DNA of 64,000 nucleotides. It comes from Lumnitzera littorea (taxonomy: Eukaryota > Streptophyta > Magnoliopsida > Myrtales > Combretaceae). The DNA is taken from assembly GCA_024138015.1 (NCBI GenBank), contig JAMXBB010000003.1, positions 76,121,655 through 76,185,654 on the forward strand. Direction: 5' to 3'. Every line of letters begins with the position of its first letter. Within the stretch, counting starts at the first letter, position 1. This document shows, in pieces, positions 10,921 to 21,682 of this stretch. The notes below the pieces were generated by a model. It did no database searches. It worked only from the letters and a program-made list of their open reading frames with translations, and was not told the origin of the DNA. Made by a program: the position numbers and the translations under genes.

Positions 10921-12167
10921 CAACCTTGAATTTTTCCTTGTTTTTATTATTTTCCTTGATCTAATCAGTATTAAACCCTAACCTATTTAATATTGATCCT
11001 TAACTAAGAGTTAAAGAAAAATGGTTTTTTACATGAATTTTATAAGCTTTTGGAGTTACTATCCAACCAAAGCTGGGAAAAGAGTTAAATTATAATTAAT
11101 TAGGCGAATTGGTTATAACTTAGCAATTGATTATTTGATAAAACCAATTTTATTAAGGTTTTGAAAACCAGAAACATCGAGTTTGGGGGTTAGGTTTTTA
11201 AATCGTTATGGGTGCAATTAAATTTCAAAATTGAGATTTAATCTCTTTTGAATTGAGTGACTAAAGTGGAAAAAAATTAATTTTTTTTGTTTTTTATGTC
11301 AGTCGAAAGTACCTACATAGTTCTTTTTGTAAAATTTTAGTGTGTTTGATTCATTTTAATTTTGAATACACGTCAAATTTATGTTTTTAGTTTGTCTTGA
11401 TTAAGGAAATTTTCTAAAAAGAGTCCTGAATCAGAGTTTTATTTTTGAAAAATTCTAAATAAGGCCCTAATTTTGGAAAAGGATTGATTTATTTTTATTT
11501 GCTTGAAAAGTTGATTTTTTCTAAGTTATAAAAAACTTTTTTCTATTACTATTTTTTAAATTTTTATTTTATCTTATTTTTGTTTATGCATTAATTGGAA
11601 ATAAGAATAAAACTAAACTAACCCTTTTCTTTTTTTTTGTTTACCAATACAACATGGCTTATGTTACATAAATAAAACAAATAAATAAACAAAAAAAGAA
11701 AAGAAAAGTAAAATAAAATATATAAAGGAATCAAACCAAAGTATAGTAGGCATGGGTCGACTTCAGTCTTCAAGTTGGATGGGGTCGGCTCGAATTGGGT
11801 CAGGTCAGTGCAGATCAAGTTAGGTCACTAACTTCAATTGCAATAGTCGACAAGGCATGTTTTTGAGTGATCTCAACAATAAAATGAATAGGGAAAGGGG
11901 GATTTATGGTTATTGTGTTGGCTTTAGGGGGGTTACGCAAAGCACCAAGGCGGTTGGAGGTTGTTTAGGGGTAGTTGCTAAGTAGAGGGCAACGATGGAG
12001 TTAGGTCATACGTAGTGGTAACTATTAGAGATACAGCAAAGGTTAGAGGAGGTTAGGTTGGAGAGCTAAGATCCATGGAGGCATGTTAGTGGTGGTGGTG
12101 TGGCTTGACAGTGGTCGAAGAAGAGGCTATAGAGGGAGAGAGATGATGTAACGAGAGATAGAGATGT

Positions 12168-12186
12168 AGAGAGAGAGAGAGAGAGA
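12168..12186. repeat. (GA)n microsatellite
   Basis: An uninterrupted GA run (CT on the minus strand) lying about 70-90 bases downstream of the minus-strand TATA box, in what would be the transcribed leader of the LTR. Confidence 0.9.
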
Positions 12187-12251
12187 TTGTGAAAGGGAGC
12201 TTAGGAGAGAGAAATCTATTGATTGTATGTGTGTTTCGAGCTTCCTTGACC

Positions 12252-12260
12252 CTTTTTATA
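12252..12260 (-). promoter_or_regulatory. TATA box of the Ogre/Tat LTR
   Basis: Minus strand TATAAAAAG within AATAGGTATAAAAAGGGTC, followed by a CT-rich leader. The position, about 1.28 kb inside the LTR start, fits a U3/R boundary. Confidence 0.65.
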
Positions 12261-13540
12261 CCTATTGACCATTTCATTCCACTTAGAAAGTGAGAAACCA
12301 AAGTAAAGATGAAGGATGGGTTTTGAAAAAATTGAATTTAGATTGAATGAAAATTACTATAATTTGGTAGTCAATGATAGTCTAAAACTATTCTAACTTA
12401 CTTAAGATAGCCAATAGAAGCTTCAAATTGCATTTTAGAAGCTTGAATCATGCATAACATGGTTAAGAAAAATGTGTTAAGTTTTTCTCAAACTTTGAAT
12501 GCCCTTTTGACCCATTGATTGAATTATTTTGAATGAGTTTTTGATTTCTATTCAAAGTATCTTGTGTCTGCTTTGAAATCCCCTGTTAATTTGGTCAAAC
12601 GACATAGAAAAAGGGCTCAAATCAATCCCAAAACTAAGTTGAACAAAGAGGATGATTGTGGGAAAATAAAGGAAAAAGAAGGAAAATGGAAGAAAGAGGG
12701 AGAAAGGGAACTGACGTGGCGCTACGTCAGCTGTATAGTCGAATAACATTGTGCTATGTGTTCTGATGAGACACTTAGCTGATGATGTGGGTGCTAGTAT
12801 GTCATGCCTCATGGCAGACACATATTTGTATTGTGTTGTGTACATATGACATGTTAGGGACATGTGTCATGCCACGTGTTCGCTACATGGCTTAACAATG
12901 TTGACATGGCGTGCATGTAGGGCTACGTTAGTTGTAAGCCAATCACTGAATGCTATGTGTTATGATAGTAGCACAATAAACTCCAAACACGTGGCGATGT
13001 ATGTTATGTGCATTGTGAGGGAGAAAAAACATAAGATATTTTGATGCCTTTAGTAAGATTCGAACCTAGGAGGTCAAGTTAGTTCTAATGCCATGTCTAA
13101 GTGCTGTATTGTTAGGCCGTTGACTTATGCCTTGTTTATATATGCAATCAAATTACATACATGGATAAGGTCAGCTTAGGCTAGATTTGAATCTAAGCTC
13201 AAGCTCAAGACTGTGCCCTTATTTAAGGCCCTAACAATACTAAAGCTAAAAATCCTACTACATAAACATTTTATTATTCTTGTTATTTATTTATTTACAC
13301 TTTTTTTTCTAGTTATTCCACTTTTTAAGATTTTTTCAACTTTTCTATTTTCATGATCATTTTCTAAATCATCTATCTTTTTGTATTTTTCTAATTTATC
13401 TATTTTTTTATTTTTTCTAAAATTTTTTGTTTGTTTGTAGTTTTCTAAATTTTCTATTTTTTGTGCTTTTTTCTAAGTTAGGACCCTTAACCTTATTCTA
13501 AAAACAAAATTGTAGGGGAGAAAAAATGGAATGTCTATAG

Positions 13541-13556
13541 CTTCCCCTCTTTGTAG
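13541..13556 (-). other. Polypurine tract of the Ogre/Tat element
   Basis: Minus strand CTACAAAGAGGGGAAG, immediately before the LTR start at 13,539. The AAAGAGGGG core is typical of Tat/Ogre tracts. Confidence 0.65.
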
Positions 13557-13784
13557 TGTAATTTGAATAAAAATTTGTCACAAACACAAAAAAGACATTA
13601 TTTTTATCCCGAGATGACTTTGACCTAAGAAGTGCAACAACTAGCTAACTATCCTAGGCTTGATTAGCTGGGGGATTAGTGAAAGGTGAAAGGTGAGGGG
13701 AAGAGAAGGTGCTCTAAGAGTTAGCCAAGTGAGTTTTAAAAAGGTCTAGCCCCCTCAAAGCTAACTAGAATGATTAGTTTGGAA

Positions 13785-14085
13785 CTTAGTCGTGCCTCTC
13801 TAAGTTGACTAACCTAGGCAAGAGTATCTCTTAGGGTTTAGTAACTCTAAATCGGAATCAATTTAGAAAAATTGAGTCGTGCTCTTTTAAGCTCACTAAC
13901 TTAGGTAGGAACATCTCTAAAGGACTAGCAACCCTAAATTAGAAACGATTTGGAAAAGTGATAGCGTCTTTATGGGATTTGCAACCTTAAATTAGAATCG
14001 ATTTGGAAAAACTTGGTTATCCTCTTCTAAGTTCACTAACCTAGGTGAAAGCATTTCTCGAGGACTAGCAACCCTAAATTGTCTT
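13785..14085. repeat. Degenerate ~87-bp tandem repeat
   Basis: Units begin near 13,788, 13,875 and 14,010 and share 'taagttcactaacctaggt' and 'gactagcaaccctaaatt' type blocks. The interval from the second to the third is about 135 bases, so a partial unit lies between them. The array sits between the polypurine tract and pol of the Ogre/Tat element. Confidence 0.7.
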
Positions 14086-14089
14086 GGAA

Positions 14090-14290
14090 GAAGCACCTTA
14101 TGGGCTTACTAAAAGGAATTGATGATGAAACGAAGCACCCCATGGGCTTGCCTAAGATAAATTAGTGAAGGAAAGTGCCCTATGAGCTTGCTAAAAGAAA
14201 TTGGTGAAGAAAAGTGCCCTATGGACTTGTTAAGAACTTGGTGAAGAGAAGCACCCTATAGGCTCGCTAAAAACTTTAAAAAGAGGATTG
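14090..14290. repeat. ~39-bp tandem repeat, about five units
   Basis: Units near 14,090, 14,132, 14,171, 14,210 and 14,248 share 'gaagcaccctatgggcttgc' with transitions. The period is 38-42 bases. It follows the 87-bp array directly and lies in the same noncoding tail of the element. Short tandem arrays in this region are known for Ogre/Tat elements and can seed satellites. Confidence 0.75.
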
Positions 14291-14599
14291 GTTGATGTCT
14301 ATGATCCTAAGGGAAATGAGTTAGGATAGCGCCCTTAAAGGTTAGCTAAGAATCGAAAGATGATACAAAGAGTAAGCGCTTTGTGGGCTAACCAAAATTC
14401 TACCTAAATGAATGTTAGGAGAAAGAATCGTGAATATCTATTACTAAGGAAATGCAATGTTCAAAAACCAATATGCTAACATCATATAAAAGTACTTACT
14501 TAGTCTTTTTGATATCACCTAAACTATCAAACCTTTCTTTCAAAATGGATTCAACCCTAATCCATTGTTGTCAACCCAACTGATTTTGATATGGACCCT

Positions 14600-16340
14600 C
14601 TAAGTCTTTGTTAGCCCTTTAGAGAAAATACAAAAATTAACTTAATATAAAGCATCAACCATTGTTTCTGCTCACTAAGTGATTGCCTTTTAGATTTTTC
14701 TAAAACGAATCTCTTATCCCTGATAAGTAAATATTTGTTGCGAGGTGTCTGGCCCTCTAGATTTTGCCTTTGCTTGAAAAATAGGTAATAAAACTCCCTA
14801 TTGAGGGGGATCAATCTGTAATAAAGTATTTTAAAGAGTTTTGTTAGTTACCAATATTCTATATCTCACTTTCAACTTCTCTCATGTTTTCAATATATGG
14901 GTTCATTTAAATGGAGTAAGGGAATTATACCTTTTTATGAAGCAAGAAATGGGATGGAGATGATTCCAATGCCAACAACTGCCAAGGATACCAACTTTGC
15001 TTGTAGAAGATGAAAAATTGACAGTAATAACATTTAAGATAACTAGCATTTTCGTGTTGTTAGTAAAAATTTCCTATGACTTTCATGGGTAGTACAACTT
15101 TATAGCATTAGCATTTACAGGGTCTCTCAATTCTAGACCATCCATCTAGGACAAAATTAAAGCCCCTCCTAGTAACAATATAAGGGCCTCTGTATTTGAG
15201 AGCAAATTTTCCTCTAGAGTCTTGTGCATTAAGGAGAGCCTTTGTCAACACCATATCACCTTCTTTGAAGTTTTGGGGCCATACCCTTTTGTTGAAAGCT
15301 CAAGTCATTCTTTATTGGTAACATTAATTATGACATAGGGTTGTTAATCTTTTCTCATCAATCATATTCAACTACTCAATGCATTTCTTTATCCAGTCGG
15401 CTTCATCTAATTGGGTTTCTAATAGCACTTTGAGAGATGGGATCTTAACCTCTACTAGTAATAATACTTTAATGCTATATACTAAAGAGTAAGGTGTTAC
15501 CCCAATCAATGTTCTGACGGAAGTCTAATAAGATATGAGTGCGAACAACAACATCTCATGCCAATCCTTATATGTAACAACCATTTTTCAATTATCCTTT
15601 TGAGGTTTTTGTTGGCTACTTCAATGGCCCCATTTATCTAGGGACGATAAGGTGTAGAGTTCTTGTGGATGATCCTAAATGGTTGGCATACCTCTAACAT
15701 AAGCTTGTTATTGAGATTTGTACTGCTATTGTTGATGATTGTTTCTAGATCCTCGTATTGAGCTAAGATATCTCTTTTGATAAACTTGACCACTATCTCT
15801 TTAGTAACACTTGAATAGGATAAGGCCTCAACTAATTTACTAAAGTAGTCATTGGCAACTAGTATAAATTGATGCCTATTAGAGTAATCAGACCAATGAT
15901 ATACATACCCCATATTGAAAATGGCTATGGTGTAGAGAATGTGTGTAATTTTGGAGGTAGGGCCTTTATCTTATTTGCATAAACTTGGCATAATTGACAA
16001 TGCTTGACATGTTTGATGCAATTGCCTTCCACCGTTGACTAGTAATACCCTAGCCTCATAATTTTCTTGGATAGCATGTAATTGTTCATGTGAGGGTCAC
16101 ATACTCCTTCATGTACTTCTTTCATCAAAATCATGGCCTTTTTATTGTCTTTACAACTTAAAAATGTACTGTCAAATGATTGTCGATATAAGGTGGATTC
16201 ACTTAATAGGAACTGTATAGCCAATCTCCTGATTGTCTTTCTAACCTTTTTCTCAGCTTCATTGGGCTTGTTGTAGGAACATTTTAATATTATGGTACAA
16301 AGGCTTTTCACCATGTATACTTTCAATTGTTAGATAGAAG
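14600..16340 (-). pseudogene. pol: Tat/Ogre integrase remnant
   Basis: 16,039-16,326 gives the zinc-binding N-terminal side (RRLAIQFLLSESTLYRQS, MKEVHEGVCDPHMNNYMLSK, MRLGYY). 15,638-15,913 gives the core (QFILVANDYFSKLVEA, VVKFIKRDIL, NNSSTNLNNKLM, NSTPYRP). In Tat relatives these read AIDYFTKWVEA and TDNGSNLN, so catalytic Asp positions have drifted. The C-terminal part continues to about 14,600 with EENLLSNTEAL (Tat RGKFALKYRGPY type) and NLEGQTPRNKYLL. Confidence 0.8.
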
Positions 16341-16700
16341 GTAGGTTTTTCTTCAACTTCAATGGTTAAGGGCAGAATTTCGACTCTACAGGATATTTAG
16401 ATCGTAGATGCCAAAGTGGCTAATGTGTCAATGAGTTGATCTTTTATCCTTAGTATGTGAGTGAAAGTGATTTCTTTAAACTTCTCCATTAATTCAGTTA
16501 AGTGCTGGTGATAAGGTACTAGTAAGCTTAAGCGATAATGAATGAAGAATCTACATATACTTCTAATTCTTGAATGTCCTTATCTAGGGCCATTTTAAGT
16601 CTTATCATGCATGCCTTATATTCAGTGATATTATTGGTGTATGAGAAAACAAGCCTTACAATTACCCTTAAGGGATATTAGTATTGCCCTAATTCCATAC
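16340..16700 (-). pseudogene. Second (archaeal-type) RNase H domain of the Tat element
   Basis: The minus strand contains VFSYTNNITEYKACM followed by LDKDIQELEVYVDSS. This is the pattern of the extra RNase H of Tat-lineage elements (TNNxAEYEA, then ELEVxGDS). It lies between the gypsy RNase H and integrase, the expected place for this domain. Stops are present. Confidence 0.65.
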
Positions 16701-17400
16701 CTGAACACAATAGCAGCTCTATCAAAAACACCTTCCGCTTCGAGGGTTCATCATCTTTTTCTTCATCAGAACTTCCTTTAGTTATTAAGATATCTTCATC
16801 GGGGGATCTAACTTGTACCACTTAGGAGGTATCATCAGAGGGATTTTCTACTAATTGATCAGTTAGAGCTTACCCTTTGATTGAATTTTGGTTTATGTAT
16901 GTGATGTTGAACTTTGGTAGCAACATTTTCCACTTTGAGATTCTACCGATTAGGGCTTGCTTATTTATTAAGTACTTTAGGGGATTATGTTGAGTTGGCA
17001 ATTTAATTTGGAAATAGAACGTGTATTGCCTAAGCTGATGCATTACCTAAACCAAGGCATCGCACGTCCTTTCGATTTTTGAATACCTATGTTCCCCTTC
17101 AATAAACTTCTTACTCAAGTAGTATATGGCCCACTCTTTTCCTTAGCCATCTTTCTAACCAAGCACACACCTCATAGATTCTAGTAATATTGTAAGGTAT
17201 AGAAATAAGGGCTTCCTAAGTTTAAGAGCTACCAAAATTAGAGGGTTTATGAGATACTTCTTGATTGTTATGAAAGCTTCCTTACATTCTTTGTCCCAAT
17301 CTATCTTCGCATTCTTTTTCAACTAATTAAACAAGGGACATAATTTATCTATAAGTTGAGATATGAACCAGGCTATGTAGTTCAAATTGCTTAATAAACC
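16700..17400 (-). pseudogene. pol: Tat/Ogre RNase H remnant
   Basis: It carries WAIYYLSKKFIEGEHRYS, a single-residue variant of the family's YYLSKxFxxxExRYS box, followed by a QLRQYTFYFQI segment and LIGRISKWKMLL. These are conserved RNase H/connection landmarks of Tat pol. It follows RT directly in the minus-strand order. Confidence 0.75.
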
Positions 17401-18200
17401 TCTGATATCTTTGAGTGTGCGTAGAGGGGGCAAATCGACTATTTCTTTAACTTTATCAAGATCCAATTCAATGCCCGTTTAGTTGATTATAAAACCTAAT
17501 AATTTCCTTGAAGTTACTTCAATGGTGTACTTCTCTGGGTTTAGCTTCAATAGGAATTTTCTCAACCTATCAAACATCTTCTTCAAATCATATACATGAT
17601 TTTCTCCCTCTTTGGACTTCAAAATCATATCATCAACATATACTTCAACTTCTTTGCGCGTCATGTCATGAAAGAGTACAACTATTGCTCTTTGATATGT
17701 TGCCTCGGCATTTTTAAGTTTGAAAGGCATTACTTTATAGCAAAATGTGCCCTACGTTGTATTGAGTGTTGTCTTGGCTTTATCTTCCTCTGACATTTGG
17801 ATCTAATTATATCTGGAGAATCCATCTAAGAAGGAGAAGAGATGGTTCCCAACTATATTGGTTCCCAACTGTATTATCTACTAGGACGTCAATGTGTAAA
17901 GGGAAATTATCTTTAGGGATTGCTTGATTGAGATGTCAAAAATCCACAAACACTCTAACTTTTTCGTTCCTTTTCGTCACTAGCACAATGTTAGCTACCC
18001 ATTTAAGATAATTCGACACTTTGATGAAACTGACCTCCAACAACTTTTTGACCTCTTCTTTAAATTTCAACAAGATATCTAGTTGAAATCTCCTTAACTT
18101 CTACCTCATAGGTTTGACATCTTCTCGTATAGGTAAGCAGTGGACTACAATTGATGGATCTAACTTGGGCATATGTTCATAAGATCATGCCAATACATCT
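17400..18200 (-). pseudogene. pol: Tat/Ogre reverse transcriptase remnant
   Basis: The best-preserved part is 17,479-17,730: MPFKLKNAEATYQRA, VEVYVDDMILKSK with the YVDD box intact at 17,629-17,640, then KLNPEKYTIEVTSRKLLGF. Upstream are KEEVKKLLEVSFI, YLKWVANIVLVTKRN and VRVFVDF. RT would synthesise the cDNA. The catalytic pair survives although other stops and shifts kill the frame. Confidence 0.9.
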
Positions 18201-18800
18201 TGGTATTTGGATAGTAGTGTGGTCATTTCCGCCTTCTGTCCCTCTTTTAAATTCCCTCCAATCTTCAAATTCTTTAGGTTGTCATCAATCCTAACATTAA
18301 TTATCTCAGTTGGATCATCAATGGAAATTCTACCCATTTGATGTCTTTATCAGCTTTCTTGTACATCGCTCTTGACGACTAACCTAATAGGGCTAAAAGT
18401 GATATCAATATTTTCATCACCTATTTATATGAGGTATCCCTGGCCTTTATTTAGAGCATTGGATCTGGCTCAAAAGTATATAAAGAAAGGAGTGTAAGTA
18501 ATGGAGGAATGGAGTGTGATGAAGAAAAAAGGAAACTATTCTTTTATTAGATTAAATAGTTCTTTCAAGTACATGTTTGTAGAACAAGGTAATTATTATA
18601 AAGCTCAAGAAAATACTAAACAATGATTCATCCTTTACCCTAAAGAAGACTTATCGTTATCCATAGGGATGAAGAACCCGTTATTTAAGTGCTAGAGCTT
18701 GTGGGATGGGCCTACTATTTCATTCTTGCTAGTGGTGTCCTCTTTGGTAGATTGTGGAATCAAAACATCAGCCAAGATGAGTGTCTCAATCAATGGTGGA
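18201..18800 (-). other. Protease-RT interval of the Tat/Ogre element
   Basis: No domain is recognised here. In Ogre elements an intron lies between protease and RT, so this interval could include one, but no convincing splice pair was found by eye. Confidence 0.4.
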
Positions 18801-19440
18801 AAGGTCATTAGGGCATAATGCAATCTGTCACCTCTCTTGCCCCTTGCTTGCATGTTTCACAACCCTTCCATCGAAGTTGGAAGATAGTTGAACCTATAGG
18901 TACTAACTTGCCTTTCCTTGAATTTAAGCCTTTCATGCTTTTTCTAATTGTTACGCATGCACATTTCCTTAAACATCTGGAGCCCAAAGTCCTCCTGCTC
19001 TTCAACACTAATATAGGTTATGGCTGTTTCTTTCTATATTTCATAGTCCTGGTCACCTAGAATCGTTATGACTTGGTCATTTGAGATAAACTTAACTTGT
19101 TGATGTAAACTTGAAGGTATGCCCCTTCTTGAATGAGTCCAAGGTCTTCTAAGTAAGAGGTTGAAGGTCTTCGAGATGTCTAAAACCTAAAATTAGATGT
19201 TAAAATTTTGTAGGCCAATATCAATTGGTATGTCGATCTCCCCAATAATTTCTTTCCTGGATTCGTCAAAAGCCCTAATGGTTATTGTACTTGGCTTAAT
19301 TATAGCTACATCGATACCCAATAGATTTAGGGTTGTAAGAGGGCAAATGTTTAGTGATGATTCTTTGTCAATGAGGACTTTAGCTATGATTATTTTTTTT
19401 ACCCTTACTATTATGAAGAGTGATTTAGTATGTTGATTAC
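18800..19440 (-). pseudogene. pol: Tat/Ogre aspartic protease remnant
   Basis: The minus strand reads VLIDKESSLNICPLTTLNLL (family VLIDGGSxLNICP; the catalytic Asp at 19,368-19,370 is kept but the following Gly is changed). It continues ITIRAFDESRKEIIGEIDI, LLLRRPWTH, GIPSSLHQQVKFI. These segments follow the full retropepsin-like order of plant Tat elements. It is one of the better-preserved stretches, with only a few stops. Confidence 0.85.
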
Positions 19441-20611
19441 CTTCATCACCTAATTCTTAAGTGGAGAAAGAAATTTGAATCATAGCGAAGATAGAGTTGG
19501 TAATTGATTCTATCTTTTTGGCTTATGGGGGACCTTGACCTCCTTTAAAGTTTGGAATAGAGCTTCCCTATGTAGTTCAAATGGCATCAACAACCTCATA
19601 AGAGATATTTATGCCAAAGTTTTAGTGAGCTGATCTATTATCTTATACTTACTAGACTTGATCATTTGAGTAAAGGCAGAAAATCCTTCCTCATATTCAA
19701 CCGTTTTGTTACTTGACATTTCCAGTACATTCTTCTTTTTTAGGTCTCTTTTGGGTCATAAATTTTACTAGAGTGGGTAGTCCCTCCCACAAGTAAACTC
19801 AATTACCCCTAGTTAACTACTTAGTAGTTGAAAGGAGCAATATTGTAGCTTTCGGGGGCTAAGGGTACATGGAAGGTGTACTTTTTGGTCTTTCAAACTT
19901 GTTTCTCTTCATGTTTATAAAATTTATAGATCTTAGGCTCTCAGTTGGAATTGATGATGTTGATGTCATCAAATATCATGTTGATGATGGGGTTATGGTT
20001 AGGTAAGGGTTGTTGTTGACATTTGGAGCTAGAGCCTCGACAAAGTCTAGCTAGACTGTACCTTTGTTGATCAAGTCCTGAATCTTGTTTTTTAATTTCT
20101 AGTAACAGTCAATTGAATGGCCCACTTGCCTTAGATGATATTGACACTTACATTAGGATCATAATCTCTTAGCCTAAACCTTTCATTAGGAGGTTCAAAA
20201 TGGAGTAGATTATCTTTTCTTAATTTTTCAAGAATCTGGCCGAAAGGGACTAGTATTTTAACGAATTGCATTAGGGCCCTATTGACTTCTAGCTAGCCTT
20301 TGAACTATTGTTGAATTGGTAAATGATTTATTCTAAAGGAAACCCTAGTGTTAAGCCTGGTGTTGGAGTTCACCATATAGATAGTGGCTTCTTTAGTCTT
20401 ACTAGTAGTGGACTTTGCTATAGGTGGTCTTCTTTCTAATAGTTCTTGTAATTTACTAGAAGAGACGACACTCTCAATCCTATATCCTACAGCCACAACC
20501 TCTACAATGTTAGAAGGACATTGCCCAATCAAGTAGGAGAAGTATGGCCTTAAGAGTATTGATGAATGTTGAAGTTAGCTCTTTCTCAGTCATAGGGCTA
20601 GATACCTTAGC
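19441..20611 (-). pseudogene. gag: Tat/Ogre gag remnant, cut at its N-terminal side
   Basis: SPMTEKELTSTFINTL near 20,590, then VAVGYRIESVVSSSK (20,305-20,532), are the C-terminal half of the retrotransposon gag domain. A knuckle-like CQYHLRQVGHSIDCY lies at about 20,111-20,155 followed by KNKIQDLINKG, a pattern typical of Tat gag. At 20,611 the frame meets the chromovirus LTR, so the front half of gag is missing. Confidence 0.75.
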
Positions 20612-21493
20612 TGATGGGAGTCAAGCTACGGGACCTCTAACCTACAGCCAAGCCCGAGGACTAAAGGGGTTAGTACGATGAATCCTTATGTTCTAACCAA
20701 CTCCTACCGAGGCTAAGTACTTACTTGCCAAGTCACCTTTAATGCCGTACCGAATTACCGTCATTTATTCTGTGTTATGCCATGATGATTACTCTAATGT
20801 TGAACTGACCAATCACTCAGCATCATCTTTGCTAAGAAGCTGAGAGATAGAGAATCTGGACTAACTAAGCCTCCCCTGCTCGGACACGCCTACCTGTTTG
20901 TACTTTTTGTTTTCATCCCCTAACAACCTCACCAATGCAGCATTGCCACGTGTATAGTATCATATGGAGAATTTATAGCACTAATGATTGTTTTCCTTGT
21001 ATATTAATTTTTACCTTCTTGTATCATGTACATTGCTTCTTTAGGAAATATCCTTATTTTCTTTTTCCTTTTGGGCAAGTTTCGTTAACTCACGGGTATA
21101 AATACACCTGTATTTGTAGTTGTAACAAATCAGATCATCTTCAATACACTTGAGTACTTACTTCCTTACATAAAGCTACTTCTTTACTCTCAGCATCACT
21201 TTTACCCTTTCCCTTAAGCAAGGTTAGTTGGCGAGTAACCTTACTAGACTAATTCGTACGTCATATTAAATTATGCCGTAAGTCCTTAGAAGTTCCATTG
21301 GTGTGTCATATCGAATTATATCGTAAGTCCTCGAAAGTTTCACTAATGCATCATATCTTCTAGAACTGTTCGTAGGTTTTTGCTTACTATTTCATTCATC
21401 GTACCTTTCCCCATTAACCCTTTTTCGTTCGTTCTGCAAGCTTGGATCCATCCAGTGACTGGCCTTATCTATTCTTGGTTATAGTTCACAACA
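20612..21493 (+). repeat. 5' LTR of chromovirus 4
   Basis: Starts TGATGGGAGTC where gag of the host element breaks, and ends ...GTTCACAACA three bases before the primer site. It contains a TATA box at 21,096 and pyrimidine-rich R/U5. About 0.88 kb. Other LTRs in the window (30.3 kb) are not of the same family, although both end shortly before the same tRNA primer site. Confidence 0.8.
21096..21104 (+). promoter_or_regulatory. TATA box in chromovirus 4 LTR
   Basis: GTATAAATA within ACGGGTATAAATACACC, about 390 bases before the LTR end, as expected for the U3/R promoter. Confidence 0.7.
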
Positions 21494-21496
21494 TCT

Positions 21497-21508
21497 TGGT
21501 ATCAGAGC
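21497..21508 (+). other. Primer binding site of chromovirus 4
   Basis: TGGTATCAGAGC, a perfect match to the plant initiator-tRNA-Met primer consensus, directly after the LTR. It is the only undamaged primer site in the window. Confidence 0.95.
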
Positions 21509-21682
21509 AGAGGTTTTGTGTAAACTATAGTTAGTTTTTCTAGAAGTTCTATTGTGCTTTGTTTTATGTATGTGGAATAGAGTCAGTTACTGCGTTCATT
21601 TGGTTGCGATGTTATTAGCTGTTCACTTTCTTAAGTATTTGTTTTAATTTTGAACCTAAGAGGAAAAATAACAAACCCAAAT

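Larger units (their letters stand above)
10930..13539 (-). repeat. 3' LTR of the Ogre/Tat element (left edge uncertain)
   Basis: On the minus strand it begins TATAGACATTCC right after a polypurine tract (13,541-13,556); the start is likely a decayed TGTAGACACC. A long U3 is followed by a TATA box (12,252-12,260), a pyrimidine-rich leader with CT repeats, then a CCACCACC-rich stretch and U5-like sequence. At roughly 2.5 kb it is long, as in Ogre-type elements. ORFs inside it (for example 12,552-12,863) are judged chance. Confidence 0.65.
13557..14600 (-). other. Noncoding tail of the Ogre/Tat element
   Basis: It holds the two tandem arrays and otherwise no ORF worth calling. The part at 14,300-14,600 is unique sequence within the window. 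Confidence 0.55.
10930..20611 (-). mobile_element. Ogre/Tat-lineage Ty3/gypsy element (5' part missing)
   Basis: Read from 20,611 leftwards: partial gag, protease, RT, RNase H, a second RNase H, integrase, repeat-rich tail, polypurine tract, 3' LTR. RT, integrase and protease motifs are of the Tat type. The 5' LTR and gag start are absent because a chromovirus LTR begins at 20,612 inside gag, and no continuation was found on the other side. All frames are broken. Confidence 0.8.

Noticed and set aside
12552..12863. 103-codon minus-strand ORF
   Set aside because: It lies in U3 of the Ogre/Tat LTR with low-complexity Phe/Leu composition and a competing ORF on the other strand; no domain.
13050..13080. 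tRNA-like B box (GATTCGAACCT and its complement)
   Set aside because: No A box, no acceptor stem and no cloverleaf could be paired around it; it lies inside LTR sequence.
18818..19436. Two plus-strand ORFs of about 80 codons
   Set aside because: Shadows of the minus-strand Tat/Ogre protease region, which aligns motif by motif with the family.
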